Source of the DNA: Paraglaciecola sp. T6c | GTDB lineage: Bacteria; Pseudomonadota; Gammaproteobacteria; Enterobacterales; Alteromonadaceae | Length of the DNA stretch: 64,000 nt | Assembly: GCF_000014225.1 (NCBI RefSeq) | Contig: NC_008228.1 | Span: 496,001-560,000 of the forward strand | Direction of reading: 5' to 3' | Part shown: positions 18,351 to 27,430 of the stretch, in pieces | Layout: the number at the start of each line of letters is the position of its first letter | Numbering within the stretch: position 1 is the first letter of the stretch | Notes under the pieces: model-generated | Told to the model about the DNA's origin: nothing | What the model saw: the letters and a program-made list of their open reading frames with translations, nothing else | Databases searched by the model: none | Program-made: the position numbers and the translations under genes

Positions 18351-19640
18351 TTGCTGCGTTTTTTTAAATATTTACTGATTGTATTGGTACTGCTGATTGG
18401 CTTAGGCGTAGCGCTATTTATTGCCAGCGTTGAAGATGAGCCCCTTGTTGTAGCGACAAGCGCAACGCAAGTTGACGATGCTGACTCGGTAAAAGAATTG
18501 ATTGAACAAATCAAACAGAGCGTGAGAGATCGCACGCTCGACCAGCAAATCCCTCTCACTGAGAATCAACTCAACAGCTTGGTGGGTTTTTTACAACGCG
18601 CGAAGGCGCAATTTCATGGTCAAGCTAACATTACCCCCCTTGCAAGTAGCTTGTCAGCGAGTTATCAATTACCGCCAAATCCAGTCGGTCGCTATGTTAA
18701 TTTCAGTGCACTCATACTGCCCGGTCAAGGGCTGCAATTAGATGAAGTGCGCTTAGGCAGCATAGTACTGCCTGGTAAACAAACATTGGCAACTCTAGTT
18801 TGGTTGGCTGATTGGTGGACAAATAGCACGATAGCAAGTCAGTTCGTACAGCAAATTGATAGTATTCGTATGTTTCAAGGCAGTATGGTGATTGCTATGC
18901 GCCCGTTAGATGCCTTTCTACGAAACTTAAAAGATCTCAAGCGCGATATTGGTGAGGAAACGGATTTGAGCCTCGCCACTGCCCATTATTTACGTTTTCT
19001 CGCTGAACTAGATGTTGGACAGCGACCTACTGCACAATCATTGGCCCGGTTTATTCAACCACTGTTTGCTGAAGCATTGAGTCGGTCAAACCAAGCAACG
19101 GCGGCGGAAGAAAATGAAGCGGCGATAATGGCATTAGCCACGTTTGCTGGGCATCATCGATTTGCTAGTTTTATCGGCGATATACAGCCCAAACCTAAGC
19201 GAGTTGCAGTACCGCGCAACATGCCGACCCTTATGCACAGGACTGACTTGAGTCAGCATTTTATCTTCTCGGCCGCCATAAAAGTTTTATCTGAACAGGG
19301 TTTGACGGCAGCGATAGGTGAATTTAAGGAGTTGATGGATCGCGGCGCAGGTGGCAGTGGTTATAGCTTTGTCGATTTAGCAGCTGACCACGCAGGTGTG
19401 AAATTTGCGCTTGTGGCGACGGATGAAAAAACGGCATTTGCGTTGCAACGTTTGCTATCTGAAAATGCCAGTGAGAGCTCATTTTTCCCTGATACCAGTG
19501 GACTACCTGAAAACTTGAATAAATCTGAATTCACGAAGACGTTCAAACAAGTGGACAGCCCTGAATATAAACGTTTATTAGATGAGATTGACCAACGCAT
19601 TTCGTTGCTGCCGGTGAGTCGATTACCACCGGCTAGGTGA
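18351..19640 (+). CDS. Conserved membrane-anchored protein of unknown function
   Basis: 429 residues starting with TTG after a good AAGGA site. One N-terminal membrane anchor (FFKYLLIVLVLLIGLGVALF) is followed by a large, probably periplasmic domain without any motif I recognise; there are no cysteine clusters, catalytic signatures or repeats. The C-terminal third (from MPTLMHRTDLSQH) looks like a separate alpha-helical domain, with VDLAADHAGVKFAL in it. It follows parE by 52 bases on the same strand and may be co-transcribed. Function not assigned. Confidence 0.75.
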   Translation: MLRFFKYLLIVLVLLIGLGVALFIASVEDEPLVVATSATQVDDADSVKELIEQIKQSVRDRTLDQQIPLTENQLNSLVGFLQRAKAQFHGQANITPLASSLSASYQLPPNPVGRYVNFSALILPGQGLQLDEVRLGSIVLPGKQTLATLVWLADWWTNSTIASQFVQQIDSIRMFQGSMVIAMRPLDAFLRNLKDLKRDIGEETDLSLATAHYLRFLAELDVGQRPTAQSLARFIQPLFAEALSRSNQATAAEENEAAIMALATFAGHHRFASFIGDIQPKPKRVAVPRNMPTLMHRTDLSQHFIFSAAIKVLSEQGLTAAIGEFKELMDRGAGGSGYSFVDLAADHAGVKFALVATDEKTAFALQRLLSENASESSFFPDTSGLPENLNKSEFTKTFKQVDSPEYKRLLDEIDQRISLLPVSRLPPAR

Positions 19641-19662
19641 TGTGCAGTAGGTATTTGACTCG

Positions 19663-20004
19663 TTAATGGCCCGTTGTTTTTGAAAATACATTGATGATAA
19701 CAACGCCGGAGAGTATTAAGCTCATGCCAGCGATGGCCGCTAAGTCGGGCAACTCTTTATAGAAAATCGCGCTGAAAAGGGCAATCAACACTATGCCCAT
19801 GCCTGCCCAAATCGCATAAGCAATCCCTACAGGCACAGTTTTTAGCACTAAAGACAGAAAATAAAACGCTGTCGCGTAGCCGATAACACATACCGCACTA
19901 GAGATGGTGTTATTAAAACCCTCAGAAGCTTTAAGTGCCAAGGTACCGATGACCTCAGCCATAATGGCCGCCCCTAGGTACCAATATCCTGTCGTTATTC
20001 CCAT
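19663..20004 (-). CDS. Small multidrug resistance (SMR) exporter, EmrE/QacE type
   Basis: Inner-membrane proton antiporter of 113 residues with four membrane helices, working as a dimer. The essential glutamate is Glu17 in AAIMAEVIGTLALK. The conserved tryptophan helix is AYAIWAGMGIVLIALF. This fits the cation-drug branch (EmrE, QacE) rather than the guanidinium exporter branch, but the substrate is not proven. AAGG lies upstream of ATG 20004. It converges on the gene at 18351. Confidence 0.88.
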   Translation of the reverse strand: MGITTGYWYLGAAIMAEVIGTLALKASEGFNNTISSAVCVIGYATAFYFLSLVLKTVPVGIAYAIWAGMGIVLIALFSAIFYKELPDLAAIAGMSLILSGVVIINVFSKTTGH

Positions 20005-20022
20005 GGTCGTGTATGCCTTAAA

Positions 20023-20334
20023 TTAGTCTTTAATGCTGACTTGAAACTGGCTCAGTGTGGAATGTAACAACTCTATTTTTTTTACTACCTTTGGCAAAGC
20101 TTGCTTTTGTTCTTCTGTGTCGAGTTGGCTTAAGCTGGCGATATCCATGGCTAACTCTTCGACATAGGGCTTAAAAAACCGACCGCTGGCATTAAAGCCT
20201 GCATCTTCAGGGAAAATAGCCTGAAACTTACCTTTGCCAGCACTTTGTAACTTAGCAATGGTTGCGTCGGCATCAATGGACTTGCGATAAATGAGCTGGG
20301 CATTTTCAGTTAATTTTTCAATAATTGTTTGCAT
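20023..20334 (-). CDS. Small conserved hypothetical protein
   Basis: 103 residues, mostly helical, with no signal peptide or membrane segment. The sequence (e.g. GKGKFQAIFPEDAGF and FKPYVEELAMDIASL) matches no family I can name. It lies 18 bases upstream of the SMR exporter gene and is probably in the same transcript. The start lacks a clear ribosome site. Confidence 0.6.
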   Translation of the reverse strand: MQTIIEKLTENAQLIYRKSIDADATIAKLQSAGKGKFQAIFPEDAGFNASGRFFKPYVEELAMDIASLSQLDTEEQKQALPKVVKKIELLHSTLSQFQVSIKD

Positions 20335-20449
20335 AGATTTGGCTTATTTGGTTGTTAGGTTAAAGTTTTAGGCAAACTTGCCGATAATGACGAAGAGCGG
20401 GCGATTCTGCCTGCTTTTCAACTTTGCTACAAGCAATAGGGGTTCTGGT

Positions 20450-20638
20450 ATGGAAATTCAAGGAGGCGCAGCCTCTGGAGCATCCGGTGCGACGCTAGAA
20501 ATCAAATCGTTACAGATGGCTAAATCCCAGCAGGAACGAGATGGTCAAGCGACGCTTCAGCTTCTGGAATCAGCAGCTGACGTACCATCATCTTCATCAA
20601 ATCCAAATTTAGGCTCAGTGGTTAACACGTTTGCCTAA
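20450..20638 (+). CDS. Small conserved protein, possibly of the YjfB-like putative motility family
   Basis: 62 residues: a glycine/serine-rich start (MEIQGGAASGASGATLEI), a short helix (LQMAKSQQERDGQATLQLLE) and a serine-rich tail. AGGGG lies upstream of ATG 20450. The layout resembles short YjfB-type proteins annotated as putative motility proteins; that link is weak and no function is shown. Its stop codon abuts the stop codon of the converging epmB with no gap. Confidence 0.6.
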   Translation: MEIQGGAASGASGATLEIKSLQMAKSQQERDGQATLQLLESAADVPSSSSNPNLGSVVNTFA

Positions 20639-21664
20639 TCAGGGATGAAGATTTAAATCAATTGGCGTTTTACCGGGTTGGCCGCCTATCTCGCGTACGA
20701 GTTTAGGCACCAGAAATCCCGGTAGGCGTTTTATCATTTTTGCCATAATGTCTTTCGCTATTTTGTCGTCTTGATCAAAATGTTGGGCGCCTTGCACTTT
20801 GTCCATTACGTGTAGGTAATAAGGCATCACACCGGCATCAAATAGTCTTTCACTTAACGCGACCTGCACATCCGCACTGTCATTAATGTCTTTTAGCAGT
20901 ACGCCTTGATTGAGTAAGGTTACCCCCGCCTTTGTTAATTCTTGCAATACTTCTTGTAACGCGAAGTCGATTTCTTGCGGGTGGTTAATGTGCAGCACCA
21001 TCACAGGTTTGAGCCGGGTTTTAGTAAACCACTCTATCAGCTGGGGCGTAATACGAGCAGGGATAACAACAGGCAATCGAGTGTGAATTCTGATGCGTTT
21101 GATATGCGTTATTTCAGCTATTTCATCGGTTAACCATGCTAAAAAGTCATCTTTGGCCATCAAAGGGTCGCCGCCAGAATAAATGACTTCGTTAATGTTT
21201 TTGTCTTGCTTTATATAGTCGAGTGTTTCTTGCCACTCATGTTTGTTTAAGTGGTTATCGGAATAGGGGAAGTGGCGACGAAAACAGTAGCGGCAATTGA
21301 CGGCACAACCACCGCGGACTAGCAGGAGTACACGACTTTTATACTTGTGTAATACGCCAGGTTTTTCATTTTGCTGTTCTTGTAGCGGGTCCAGTACGTA
21401 ATTAAGGTCTGTTAGAAATTCTTTTTCGCTTGGAAATACTTGCTTAAAAAGTGCGTCGTTCGGGTCACCTTTTTTTATTCTCGCTGCGAACGGGAGAGGC
21501 ACGCGCATAGGAAATAAGCGACGTGCAGCGATATCGTCGATAAACTCAGTGGGATCTAAATCTAGGTATTTGAGCAAAGCGACAGGATCGGAAAATGCAC
21601 TCGAGAGTTCTTTTTGCCAGTTATTCTCTACAGCAATGAGTTTTTTAGGTATTATTTGTGTCAA
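20639..21664 (-). CDS. epmB: EF-P (R)-beta-lysylation enzyme EpmB, lysine 2,3-aminomutase-like
   Basis: Radical-SAM enzyme of 341 residues that turns (S)-alpha-lysine into (R)-beta-lysine for elongation factor P. The iron-sulfur motif is CAVNCRYCFRRHFPY (CxxxCxxC). The SAM-side segment SGGDPLM and a PLP-domain segment near PYYLHVMDKV are present. It is divergent from efp with only 37 bases between start codons, the usual arrangement of this locus. Confidence 0.95.
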   Translation of the reverse strand: MTQIIPKKLIAVENNWQKELSSAFSDPVALLKYLDLDPTEFIDDIAARRLFPMRVPLPFAARIKKGDPNDALFKQVFPSEKEFLTDLNYVLDPLQEQQNEKPGVLHKYKSRVLLLVRGGCAVNCRYCFRRHFPYSDNHLNKHEWQETLDYIKQDKNINEVIYSGGDPLMAKDDFLAWLTDEIAEITHIKRIRIHTRLPVVIPARITPQLIEWFTKTRLKPVMVLHINHPQEIDFALQEVLQELTKAGVTLLNQGVLLKDINDSADVQVALSERLFDAGVMPYYLHVMDKVQGAQHFDQDDKIAKDIMAKMIKRLPGFLVPKLVREIGGQPGKTPIDLNLHP

Positions 21665-21701
21665 CTAGATACTCTACACAGTTAATTGATTACGAGGAAG
21701 C

Positions 21702-22271
21702 ATGGCTAATATCAGCACTAATGAGTTCAAAGGCGGCGTTAAAATTATGCTCGACGGCGAACCTTGCAACATTCTTGAGAACGAATACGTTAAACCAGGT
21801 AAGGGCCAAGCCTTTAACCGCGTTAAGCTAAAGAAGCTTATCTCAGGTAAAACGTTGGAAAAAACCTTTAAATCAGGTGAGTCATTCGAAGCTGCGGACG
21901 TCATGGATATGGAATTGTCATATTTGTATACCGACGGTGAATTCTGGCATTTTATGAATAATGAATCATTTGAGCAAATCGCAGCTGACGATAAAGCCGT
22001 TGGCGATTCAGTTAAATGGTTAGTCGAAAATGACAGCTGCACGATTACCTTGTGGAATGGTACACCGATTGTTGTGACTCCTCCTAACTTTGTTGAACTT
22101 GAAATCACCGAAACTGATCCAGGTCTTAAAGGCGATACGGCTGGCACCGGCGGCAAACCCGCTACATTAACCACTGGCGCAGTGGTACGTGTACCTTTAT
22201 TCGTACAAACGGGTGAAGTGGTTAAAGTTGATACGCGCAGTGGCGAATACGCATCACGCGCACAGAAGTAA
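21702..22271 (+). CDS. efp: Elongation factor P
   Basis: Relieves ribosome stalling at polyproline stretches. The 189 residues match the family (about 188). The modification loop is KPGKGQAF with the target Lys34. EpmA and EpmB genes flank it, so this is the beta-lysyl-lysine type rather than the rhamnosyl-arginine type. A GAGGA site lies before ATG 21702. An intrinsic terminator follows. Confidence 0.97.
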   Translation: MANISTNEFKGGVKIMLDGEPCNILENEYVKPGKGQAFNRVKLKKLISGKTLEKTFKSGESFEAADVMDMELSYLYTDGEFWHFMNNESFEQIAADDKAVGDSVKWLVENDSCTITLWNGTPIVVTPPNFVELEITETDPGLKGDTAGTGGKPATLTTGAVVRVPLFVQTGEVVKVDTRSGEYASRAQK

Positions 22272-22286
22272 TTAACTGATATCGAT

Positions 22287-22317
22287 GAAAAGCTCACGTT
22301 CATGTGAGCTTTTTTTA
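22287..22317 (+). terminator. Intrinsic terminator after efp
   Basis: AAAAGCTCAC-GTTCAT-GTGAGCTTTTTTT, a perfect stem followed by seven T, between efp and epmA. It should separate efp expression from epmA, at least in part. Confidence 0.88.
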
Positions 22318-22340
22318 TGCCTGCTATTCAAGGAGTTTGT

Positions 22341-23324
22341 ATGAAACCTGAGCCCAGCCCTTGTTGGCAACCCACTGCTGACGTGGCCACACTTAAGCAA
22401 AGAGCGGCTATCATCACTAATATTCGTCAGTTTTTTGCACAACGAGATGTGTGGGAAGTAGAAACGCCCAGCCTTAGTAATGCAACAGTCAGCGATGTTC
22501 ATATGCGCGTGTTTGACACGCAATTTGTTGATCCTATGTCACCACAGCAGCGAACCTTGTATCTGCAAACCTCTCCAGAATATGCCATGAAGCGACTATT
22601 ATGTGCCGGCAGTGGTGCGATCTTTCAAATTGCCAAAGCGTTTCGCAATGAGGAGGCAGGCAAACATCATAATCCCGAATTTACTATGCTGGAGTGGTAT
22701 CGCCCTGGGTTTGACCATAATCAGTTAATGGATGAACTTGATGAGTTGATGCAATCTGTGGTGGGCTGCTTGCCTGCAAAGCGTATGAGTTATCAAGACG
22801 CTTTTATCCAATATTTGGCTATTGACCCTCTAAGCGCTCCATTGTCGGCATTACAAACGAAGGGATGTGAGTTGGGATACGAGCATATATGCCGAGACGA
22901 GCAAGACAAAGATACTATTTTGCAGCTGCTGTTTAGCCACGAAGTAGAGCCTCATATTGCTAACAAATCCCCATGCTTTATTTTCGATTTTCCTGCAAGT
23001 CAAGCCGCGTTAGCGCGGGTAAGTGTGCAAGATGAGCGCGTCGCTGAGCGTTTTGAGCTCTACTATAAAGGATTAGAGCTGGCGAATGGCTTTCATGAAT
23101 TGGCCAATGCCCCAGAGCAGCGTCAACGATTTGAGCGAGACAACCAACAACGAAAATCAGCAGGCTTATCTACTGTACCTATCGATGAGCTCTTCTTAGA
23201 TGCGCTTGATGCCGGCTTGCCAGACTGTTCAGGGGTGGCCGTTGGGGTGGATAGACTTGTCATGTTGGCATTAGAAAAGTCAGATATTCAGCATGTACTG
23301 GCGTTTAATTATCAGAATGCATAA
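22341..23324 (+). CDS. epmA: EF-P lysine lysyltransferase EpmA (GenX/PoxA)
   Basis: Class II lysyl-tRNA-synthetase-like enzyme without the anticodon domain; it attaches (R)-beta-lysine to Lys34 of EF-P. The 327 residues match the family (about 325). Class II motif 2 (FRNEEAGKHHNPEFTMLEW) and motif 3 (GVAVGVDRLVMLAL) are present. ATG 22341 follows AGGAG; an ATG at 22317 lies within the efp terminator and is rejected. EpmC, the hydroxylase of this pathway, is not in the window. Confidence 0.95.
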   Translation: MKPEPSPCWQPTADVATLKQRAAIITNIRQFFAQRDVWEVETPSLSNATVSDVHMRVFDTQFVDPMSPQQRTLYLQTSPEYAMKRLLCAGSGAIFQIAKAFRNEEAGKHHNPEFTMLEWYRPGFDHNQLMDELDELMQSVVGCLPAKRMSYQDAFIQYLAIDPLSAPLSALQTKGCELGYEHICRDEQDKDTILQLLFSHEVEPHIANKSPCFIFDFPASQAALARVSVQDERVAERFELYYKGLELANGFHELANAPEQRQRFERDNQQRKSAGLSTVPIDELFLDALDAGLPDCSGVAVGVDRLVMLALEKSDIQHVLAFNYQNA

Positions 23325-23408
23325 ATTTCTGCTTTCACCCACTCGAAAACCGTATATGTCGACTATAGTTATTTAAAGGAAGCCGTATAGACGTATAACA
23401 GAACTCAT

Positions 23409-24545
23409 ATGCAGATAGTACCCAAGCCCTCCGCGCATCTAGCTGTAGCCTACCAGCAAGCATCCATTAAAAGTAACTTAACCCTCGTTTGGTATTTTTC
23501 TATCGTCGCTTTAATCGGCTTTGGTGTGCATCTGTTGCATCATCTTCGTTTGGGGACTGGGGCGTATAGCCCTGACATGATGCCTTATTTAGCGGTTTAT
23601 TTATGCAATGTATTGTACGCCCTAGTGAATTTACTTTTGCTTCCATCTGCACGAGCTAATAACAACATTTCTTGGCGGACCGGGCTGTTAGAGCTCATGT
23701 ACCCTGCGTTTCTCGCTTTTGTCGCTACGGTGCTCTCGATATACACCAGCGTGCAAGGCCATGGACCTGTCCCCTTCATTATGGGAATGATGGTCATCGC
23801 GATGTTGGTTCAAGGGCATTTGATATTTCTTTATGCTTTGTTGTTTGCGTGTTGGCTTGTTGTTAGCGCAGGTATGCTAAAAATGCTACCTTTGGAGGAA
23901 GCTTCGTCACCGATTCTGACTTGCTTTACAACCATGTTGATTGCCTTTTTTATTGCGCGTCTGGCTGAGCGCACTCGCGTCGATCAATTTGAAATGCTGC
24001 AGGAATTGCATGAAAAAAACAGCTTATTGGGGGAGTTGGCAGTACAAGATCCCCTGACCAAGTTAAATAATAGGCGCTATTTTAGCAATAAATTGGAAGT
24101 GGAAACCGCGCGTAGTTTGCGTTATCAACATCCATTGAGCCTATTAGTTGTCGATGTGGATGATTTCAAAAAAATTAACGACAATGACGGGCATTTGGTT
24201 GGGGACGAAGTGTTAATCGAAATTTCGCAGCTTATTGCTCAGCAGTTACGGGCAGGGGATGTGGTGTGTCGTTACGGTGGTGACGAATTCGTTATCTTGT
24301 TAGTAGAAGCATGCGCGGAGCAGTCTCGGGAAATCGCAGATCGTATTTGCCAATCAGTTGATAGAACAAAATTTGGTCGCGCTAGCCACAAAGTCACCGT
24401 GAGCATTGGTTATGCGCAATATGTAGGGCAGCCTTTGGGGGATTTTATGCAACAAGCGGATAAGATGATGTACACCTCTAAGAAGCGAGGTAAAAATCAG
24501 GTGGCTTTTTTTGGGTTTGGTATAGGATCTGAATCCACGGAATAG
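23409..24545 (+). CDS. Membrane-bound diguanylate cyclase
   Basis: Makes cyclic di-GMP. 378 residues: about six N-terminal membrane helices (first FSIVALIGFGVHLLHHL, last ILTCFTTMLIAFFIA), a short coiled linker, then a full GGDEF domain. The active site is RYGGDEFVILL, with DPLTKLNNRRYF at the domain start. An RAGD inhibitory site lies exactly five residues before GGDEF, so product feedback is expected. No EAL domain. The membrane part resembles no sensor family that I can name. Confidence 0.9.
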   Translation: MQIVPKPSAHLAVAYQQASIKSNLTLVWYFSIVALIGFGVHLLHHLRLGTGAYSPDMMPYLAVYLCNVLYALVNLLLLPSARANNNISWRTGLLELMYPAFLAFVATVLSIYTSVQGHGPVPFIMGMMVIAMLVQGHLIFLYALLFACWLVVSAGMLKMLPLEEASSPILTCFTTMLIAFFIARLAERTRVDQFEMLQELHEKNSLLGELAVQDPLTKLNNRRYFSNKLEVETARSLRYQHPLSLLVVDVDDFKKINDNDGHLVGDEVLIEISQLIAQQLRAGDVVCRYGGDEFVILLVEACAEQSREIADRICQSVDRTKFGRASHKVTVSIGYAQYVGQPLGDFMQQADKMMYTSKKRGKNQVAFFGFGIGSESTE

Positions 24546-24559
24546 CGCATAGCTTCTAT

Positions 24560-24620
24560 CTAATACTAATTCCAATTAATTTTCGCTGAAGGGTTAATTG
24601 TTTACTGGAGTTGGTATAAG
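24560..24620. repeat. Hairpin element ending in TTGGTATAAG
   Basis: Outer arms CTAATACTAATTCCA and TGGAGTTGGTATAAG pair over 15 positions with one mismatch and two G-T pairs. Inside them CAATTAA (24573-24579) pairs with TTAATTG (24594-24600). A related structure lies at 61424-61507, and TTGGTATAA also occurs at 16332 and 29981. This suggests a dispersed intergenic repeat. Confidence 0.4.
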
Positions 24621-24667
24621 TAAGTCCATACCCTATAATTGCGTGCCCCCTCCTTAAGTTTAATGCT

Positions 24668-25117
24668 ATGCAACCTACCCACAATGATATCCGAAATGCC
24701 TATCAGCAAGAGTGGATCACTCTGCAAAATCAATATGATAGCTATGAAAAAGTGGCTGTGGCTATTAAATTAGTCGGCACGGCCTTGGTGGTGGTGTTAC
24801 TGTTAGCTGCTACTGAGATATTAGCTGTTGCCATTATTCTACTTTTTTGGGTGCAAGAAGCCATTTGGAAGACATTCCAAGGACGCATAGAAACACGCCT
24901 GTTAGAAACTGAATTAATGCTAGCTCAAGATGCAGAGCTAATGCTCCCTGATGCTGCGCCCATGCAGTTTAACCGCTATTGGTTATCTTCACGGCCTGGG
25001 GGAATGGGGCTGCTAGTTGAATACGTTAAATCTGCACTTCGTCCAACAGTCGCCATGCATTACGTGCTGATGTTACTTGTCACGCTAGTATTTTATTTCG
25101 CTGCTTTTAAGGGCTAA
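24668..25117 (+). CDS. Predicted inner-membrane protein of unknown function
   Basis: 149 residues with a central helix pair (VAIKLVGTALVVVLLLAATEILAVAIILLF, about residues 31-60) and a third helix near the C-terminus (YVLMLLVTLVFYFAAF). The soluble loop between them is acidic. No enzymatic motif. It sits 7 bases before a GNAT gene, so the two are probably one transcript. Confidence 0.7.
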   Translation: MQPTHNDIRNAYQQEWITLQNQYDSYEKVAVAIKLVGTALVVVLLLAATEILAVAIILLFWVQEAIWKTFQGRIETRLLETELMLAQDAELMLPDAAPMQFNRYWLSSRPGGMGLLVEYVKSALRPTVAMHYVLMLLVTLVFYFAAFKG

Positions 25118-25124
25118 CTAACCC

Positions 25125-25655
25125 ATGCCAGTAAAGTGCCCACATCTGAGAACCGCTAGGCTAACCATGCGCCTGTTAACTGATGATGATGCGGAATTCA
25201 TACTGGGGTTGGTAAATGAACCAAGCTGGATAAAGTACATAGGAGATAGAAACATTCACACTCTGGATGACGCCAAACATTATATTCAAACCGGACCATT
25301 AACCATGTATGAGCAGCATGGCTATTGTCTCAACCTAGTTGAACGTTCAGCGGATAACGTGCCTGTGGGAATGTGCGGTTTGTTGAAGAGGGAAACATTG
25401 GAATGGCCAGATATTGGCTTTGCATTTTGCGCTGAGTTTCATGGTCAAGGTTTCGGATATGAAGCTGCTAAAGCCACATTGAAGCATGCACAAGATGCAC
25501 TGGGATTAACTCAAATCGCGGCGGTGACCGCACTGGATAACGACCCCTCTATAGCACTGCTAAATAAGCTTGGCTTCGCGCTTGTGAAGCAAATTGGGTT
25601 TGAACCACAAGGCGAAGCAAGTCACTTATTTTTAAAAGCGTTAGACGGGCGGTAA
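25125..25655 (+). CDS. GNAT acetyltransferase (RimJ/RimL-like)
   Basis: 176 residues. The N-terminus TARLTMRLLTDDDAEFI is typical of RimL-like GNATs. The acetyl-CoA site lies in FCAEFHGQGFGYEA (Q/RxxGxG/A) and the closing segment is ALDNDPSIALLNKLGFA. The target amine is unknown. Its last 15 bases overlap the 3' end of the converging cyclophilin gene. Confidence 0.85.
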   Translation: MPVKCPHLRTARLTMRLLTDDDAEFILGLVNEPSWIKYIGDRNIHTLDDAKHYIQTGPLTMYEQHGYCLNLVERSADNVPVGMCGLLKRETLEWPDIGFAFCAEFHGQGFGYEAAKATLKHAQDALGLTQIAAVTALDNDPSIALLNKLGFALVKQIGFEPQGEASHLFLKALDGR

Positions 25656-26237
25656 CACACTTACGCGTTTAATCAGTACGGGCTCAACAGGTACGTCAGC
25701 CCAACCCCAAGTCGTGTCATAGTCTGTTTCGACCAGTGATATGGCATCGAGAATATCTGTGCCTTCTACTACATAGCCAAAAACGGTATAGCCCCAGTTA
25801 CGACCTGGATCGAGACTGACGTTGTCATTCATATTAAAGAAAAACTGCCTATTCGAAGAGTGCGGGTCTTTCTGGCGTGCCATGGCAATGGTGTACATTT
25901 CATTTTTCAAACCATTGCCTGATTCATTGATTATATTTGGAAACGACGGCTTCTCGGCAAAATCTACATCGTACCCTCCGCCTTGAACTACAAAATTAGC
26001 CACTATTCGGTGAAAAATAGTGTCTTCGTAACTGCGTTTATCTACGTAACGTAAAAAGTTATTTACCGCGATAGGGGCTTTTGAGCGGTCGAGTTCAACT
26101 GTGATGTCACCCATGGAGGTCTCAATTTTTACCCTAGGATAAAAATTATCGGCTTGAATTTGGCTGCCATCGTCCTTTGGCTTAGCAACGGCAGATATAC
26201 TGATAATAAAAATGCTGATACACAGGGCGCGCAACAT
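25641..26237 (-). CDS. Exported cyclophilin-type peptidyl-prolyl isomerase
   Basis: 198-residue precursor. The N-terminal hydrophobic stretch LCISIFIISISAVA acts as a signal peptide and suggests a periplasmic location. The fold shows FHRIVANFVVQGG (catalytic Arg), SSNRQFFFNM and the loop NWGYTVFGYVVEGTDILDAI. It is of the PpiA-like bacterial type; the segment GNGLKNEMYTIAMARQKDP matches family helices. It lies 13 bases downstream of rlmG and is likely co-transcribed. Confidence 0.9.
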   Translation of the reverse strand: MLRALCISIFIISISAVAKPKDDGSQIQADNFYPRVKIETSMGDITVELDRSKAPIAVNNFLRYVDKRSYEDTIFHRIVANFVVQGGGYDVDFAEKPSFPNIINESGNGLKNEMYTIAMARQKDPHSSNRQFFFNMNDNVSLDPGRNWGYTVFGYVVEGTDILDAISLVETDYDTTWGWADVPVEPVLIKRVSVLPPV

Positions 26238-26250
26238 AATGGCCTCCTAA

Positions 26251-27405
26251 TTACTTTTTAATTGCTGACAAAATACTGAATTTTCGGTCACTTGCAAGTA
26301 CCTTGTAGTGACCGAAAAGGCGCTTAATCGTTTGTGGATAATCTAAATGCCGATTGCCAACAACGCGCAACTCCCCAGCATGTTTAAGAATACGCTTACT
26401 GTCTTTGAACATTTGCAGGGCGATATGATCGGTAATGGTATTTTGTTGATGAAAAGGGGGGTTACATAGAACGATATCAACTGTCGCCTCATTTTCGCCT
26501 GATGATAGGCACTCGTCTAAACAGTTACTCACAATAAACTTACACTGATCGAGTTTGTCTGGCATGTTTTGCTCGATATTCATTTTTGCAGAAGCAATGG
26601 CCATAAAAGACTCGTCTACAAAAATGACGTGAGCGCCCGGTGATTTGTGCAATACATGTAGGCCTAACACCCCGTTACCGCAACCTAGATCGACAATGCA
26701 CTTGTGATTAGCATCTGGCAGATGGGCAAGTAATACCCGCGCGCCTATATCTAACTGTTGACGGGAGAAAACGTTTGCAAGGTTGCTCATTATAAATTGT
26801 GTGTTGTCGGTTTTCCATTTTGTAGGATAGGGGCTAACACTTTGCTTAACGCCGTCGTATTGGCAAAATATCAAGCGTGACTTTTTCTTAGCTAAGGATG
26901 TGGTGGTTAGCCCAAGGTGCTTTTCAAACAATGCCAACGTTGATTTTTGAATGGCATTGGCTTTGCCTGCTGCGATGATGCGTGTTTCAGGGGTAACTGA
27001 CGATTGTAAATCAATGAGTTGCTGTTCTAATAAAGCGAGGGTTTTAGGGACTTTAATTAACACCAGATCAGCCTTTTGATTGGCTTTATACAGACTGTTC
27101 TGGACGTTAACATTTTCGATCGGGAGATGGTTGCGTTCAAGATTTAAGGCCAGAGCCTTATGTGCGACAAAAGAGTCGCTTATCCACAGGGGGGCGTTAT
27201 TTGTAGCAAACCAAACGCCTAGCGCACCGAAATCATCGTTGTATATATGGATATTGAGCCCATTAAGATCCGTGATATTCTGCGCCACGTATTCCATCAA
27301 GTATTCATCAGCTGAATCCCATGCTTGCCAGCTGACATGTTGATTTTCAGCAGGATATCTCAATAATTCGTAGCTATGGTCTAAAAGCGTAAGTTCTGTT
27401 TTCAT
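26251..27405 (-). CDS. rlmG: 23S rRNA (guanine1835-N2)-methyltransferase
   Basis: 384-residue SAM-dependent methyltransferase modifying 23S rRNA. It has the duplicated build of RlmG/RsmC: a degenerate N-terminal domain and a catalytic C-terminal domain with the SAM motif VDLGCGNGVLGLHVL and catalytic VLCNPPFHQ. The N-terminus (WDSADEYLMEYV) agrees with RlmG. It is divergent from the AlkB-like gene with a 25-base gap. Confidence 0.9.
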   Translation of the reverse strand: MKTELTLLDHSYELLRYPAENQHVSWQAWDSADEYLMEYVAQNITDLNGLNIHIYNDDFGALGVWFATNNAPLWISDSFVAHKALALNLERNHLPIENVNVQNSLYKANQKADLVLIKVPKTLALLEQQLIDLQSSVTPETRIIAAGKANAIQKSTLALFEKHLGLTTTSLAKKKSRLIFCQYDGVKQSVSPYPTKWKTDNTQFIMSNLANVFSRQQLDIGARVLLAHLPDANHKCIVDLGCGNGVLGLHVLHKSPGAHVIFVDESFMAIASAKMNIEQNMPDKLDQCKFIVSNCLDECLSSGENEATVDIVLCNPPFHQQNTITDHIALQMFKDSKRILKHAGELRVVGNRHLDYPQTIKRLFGHYKVLASDRKFSILSAIKK

Positions 27406-27430
27406 TTAATTCTTATATATCGAGGTTGGT

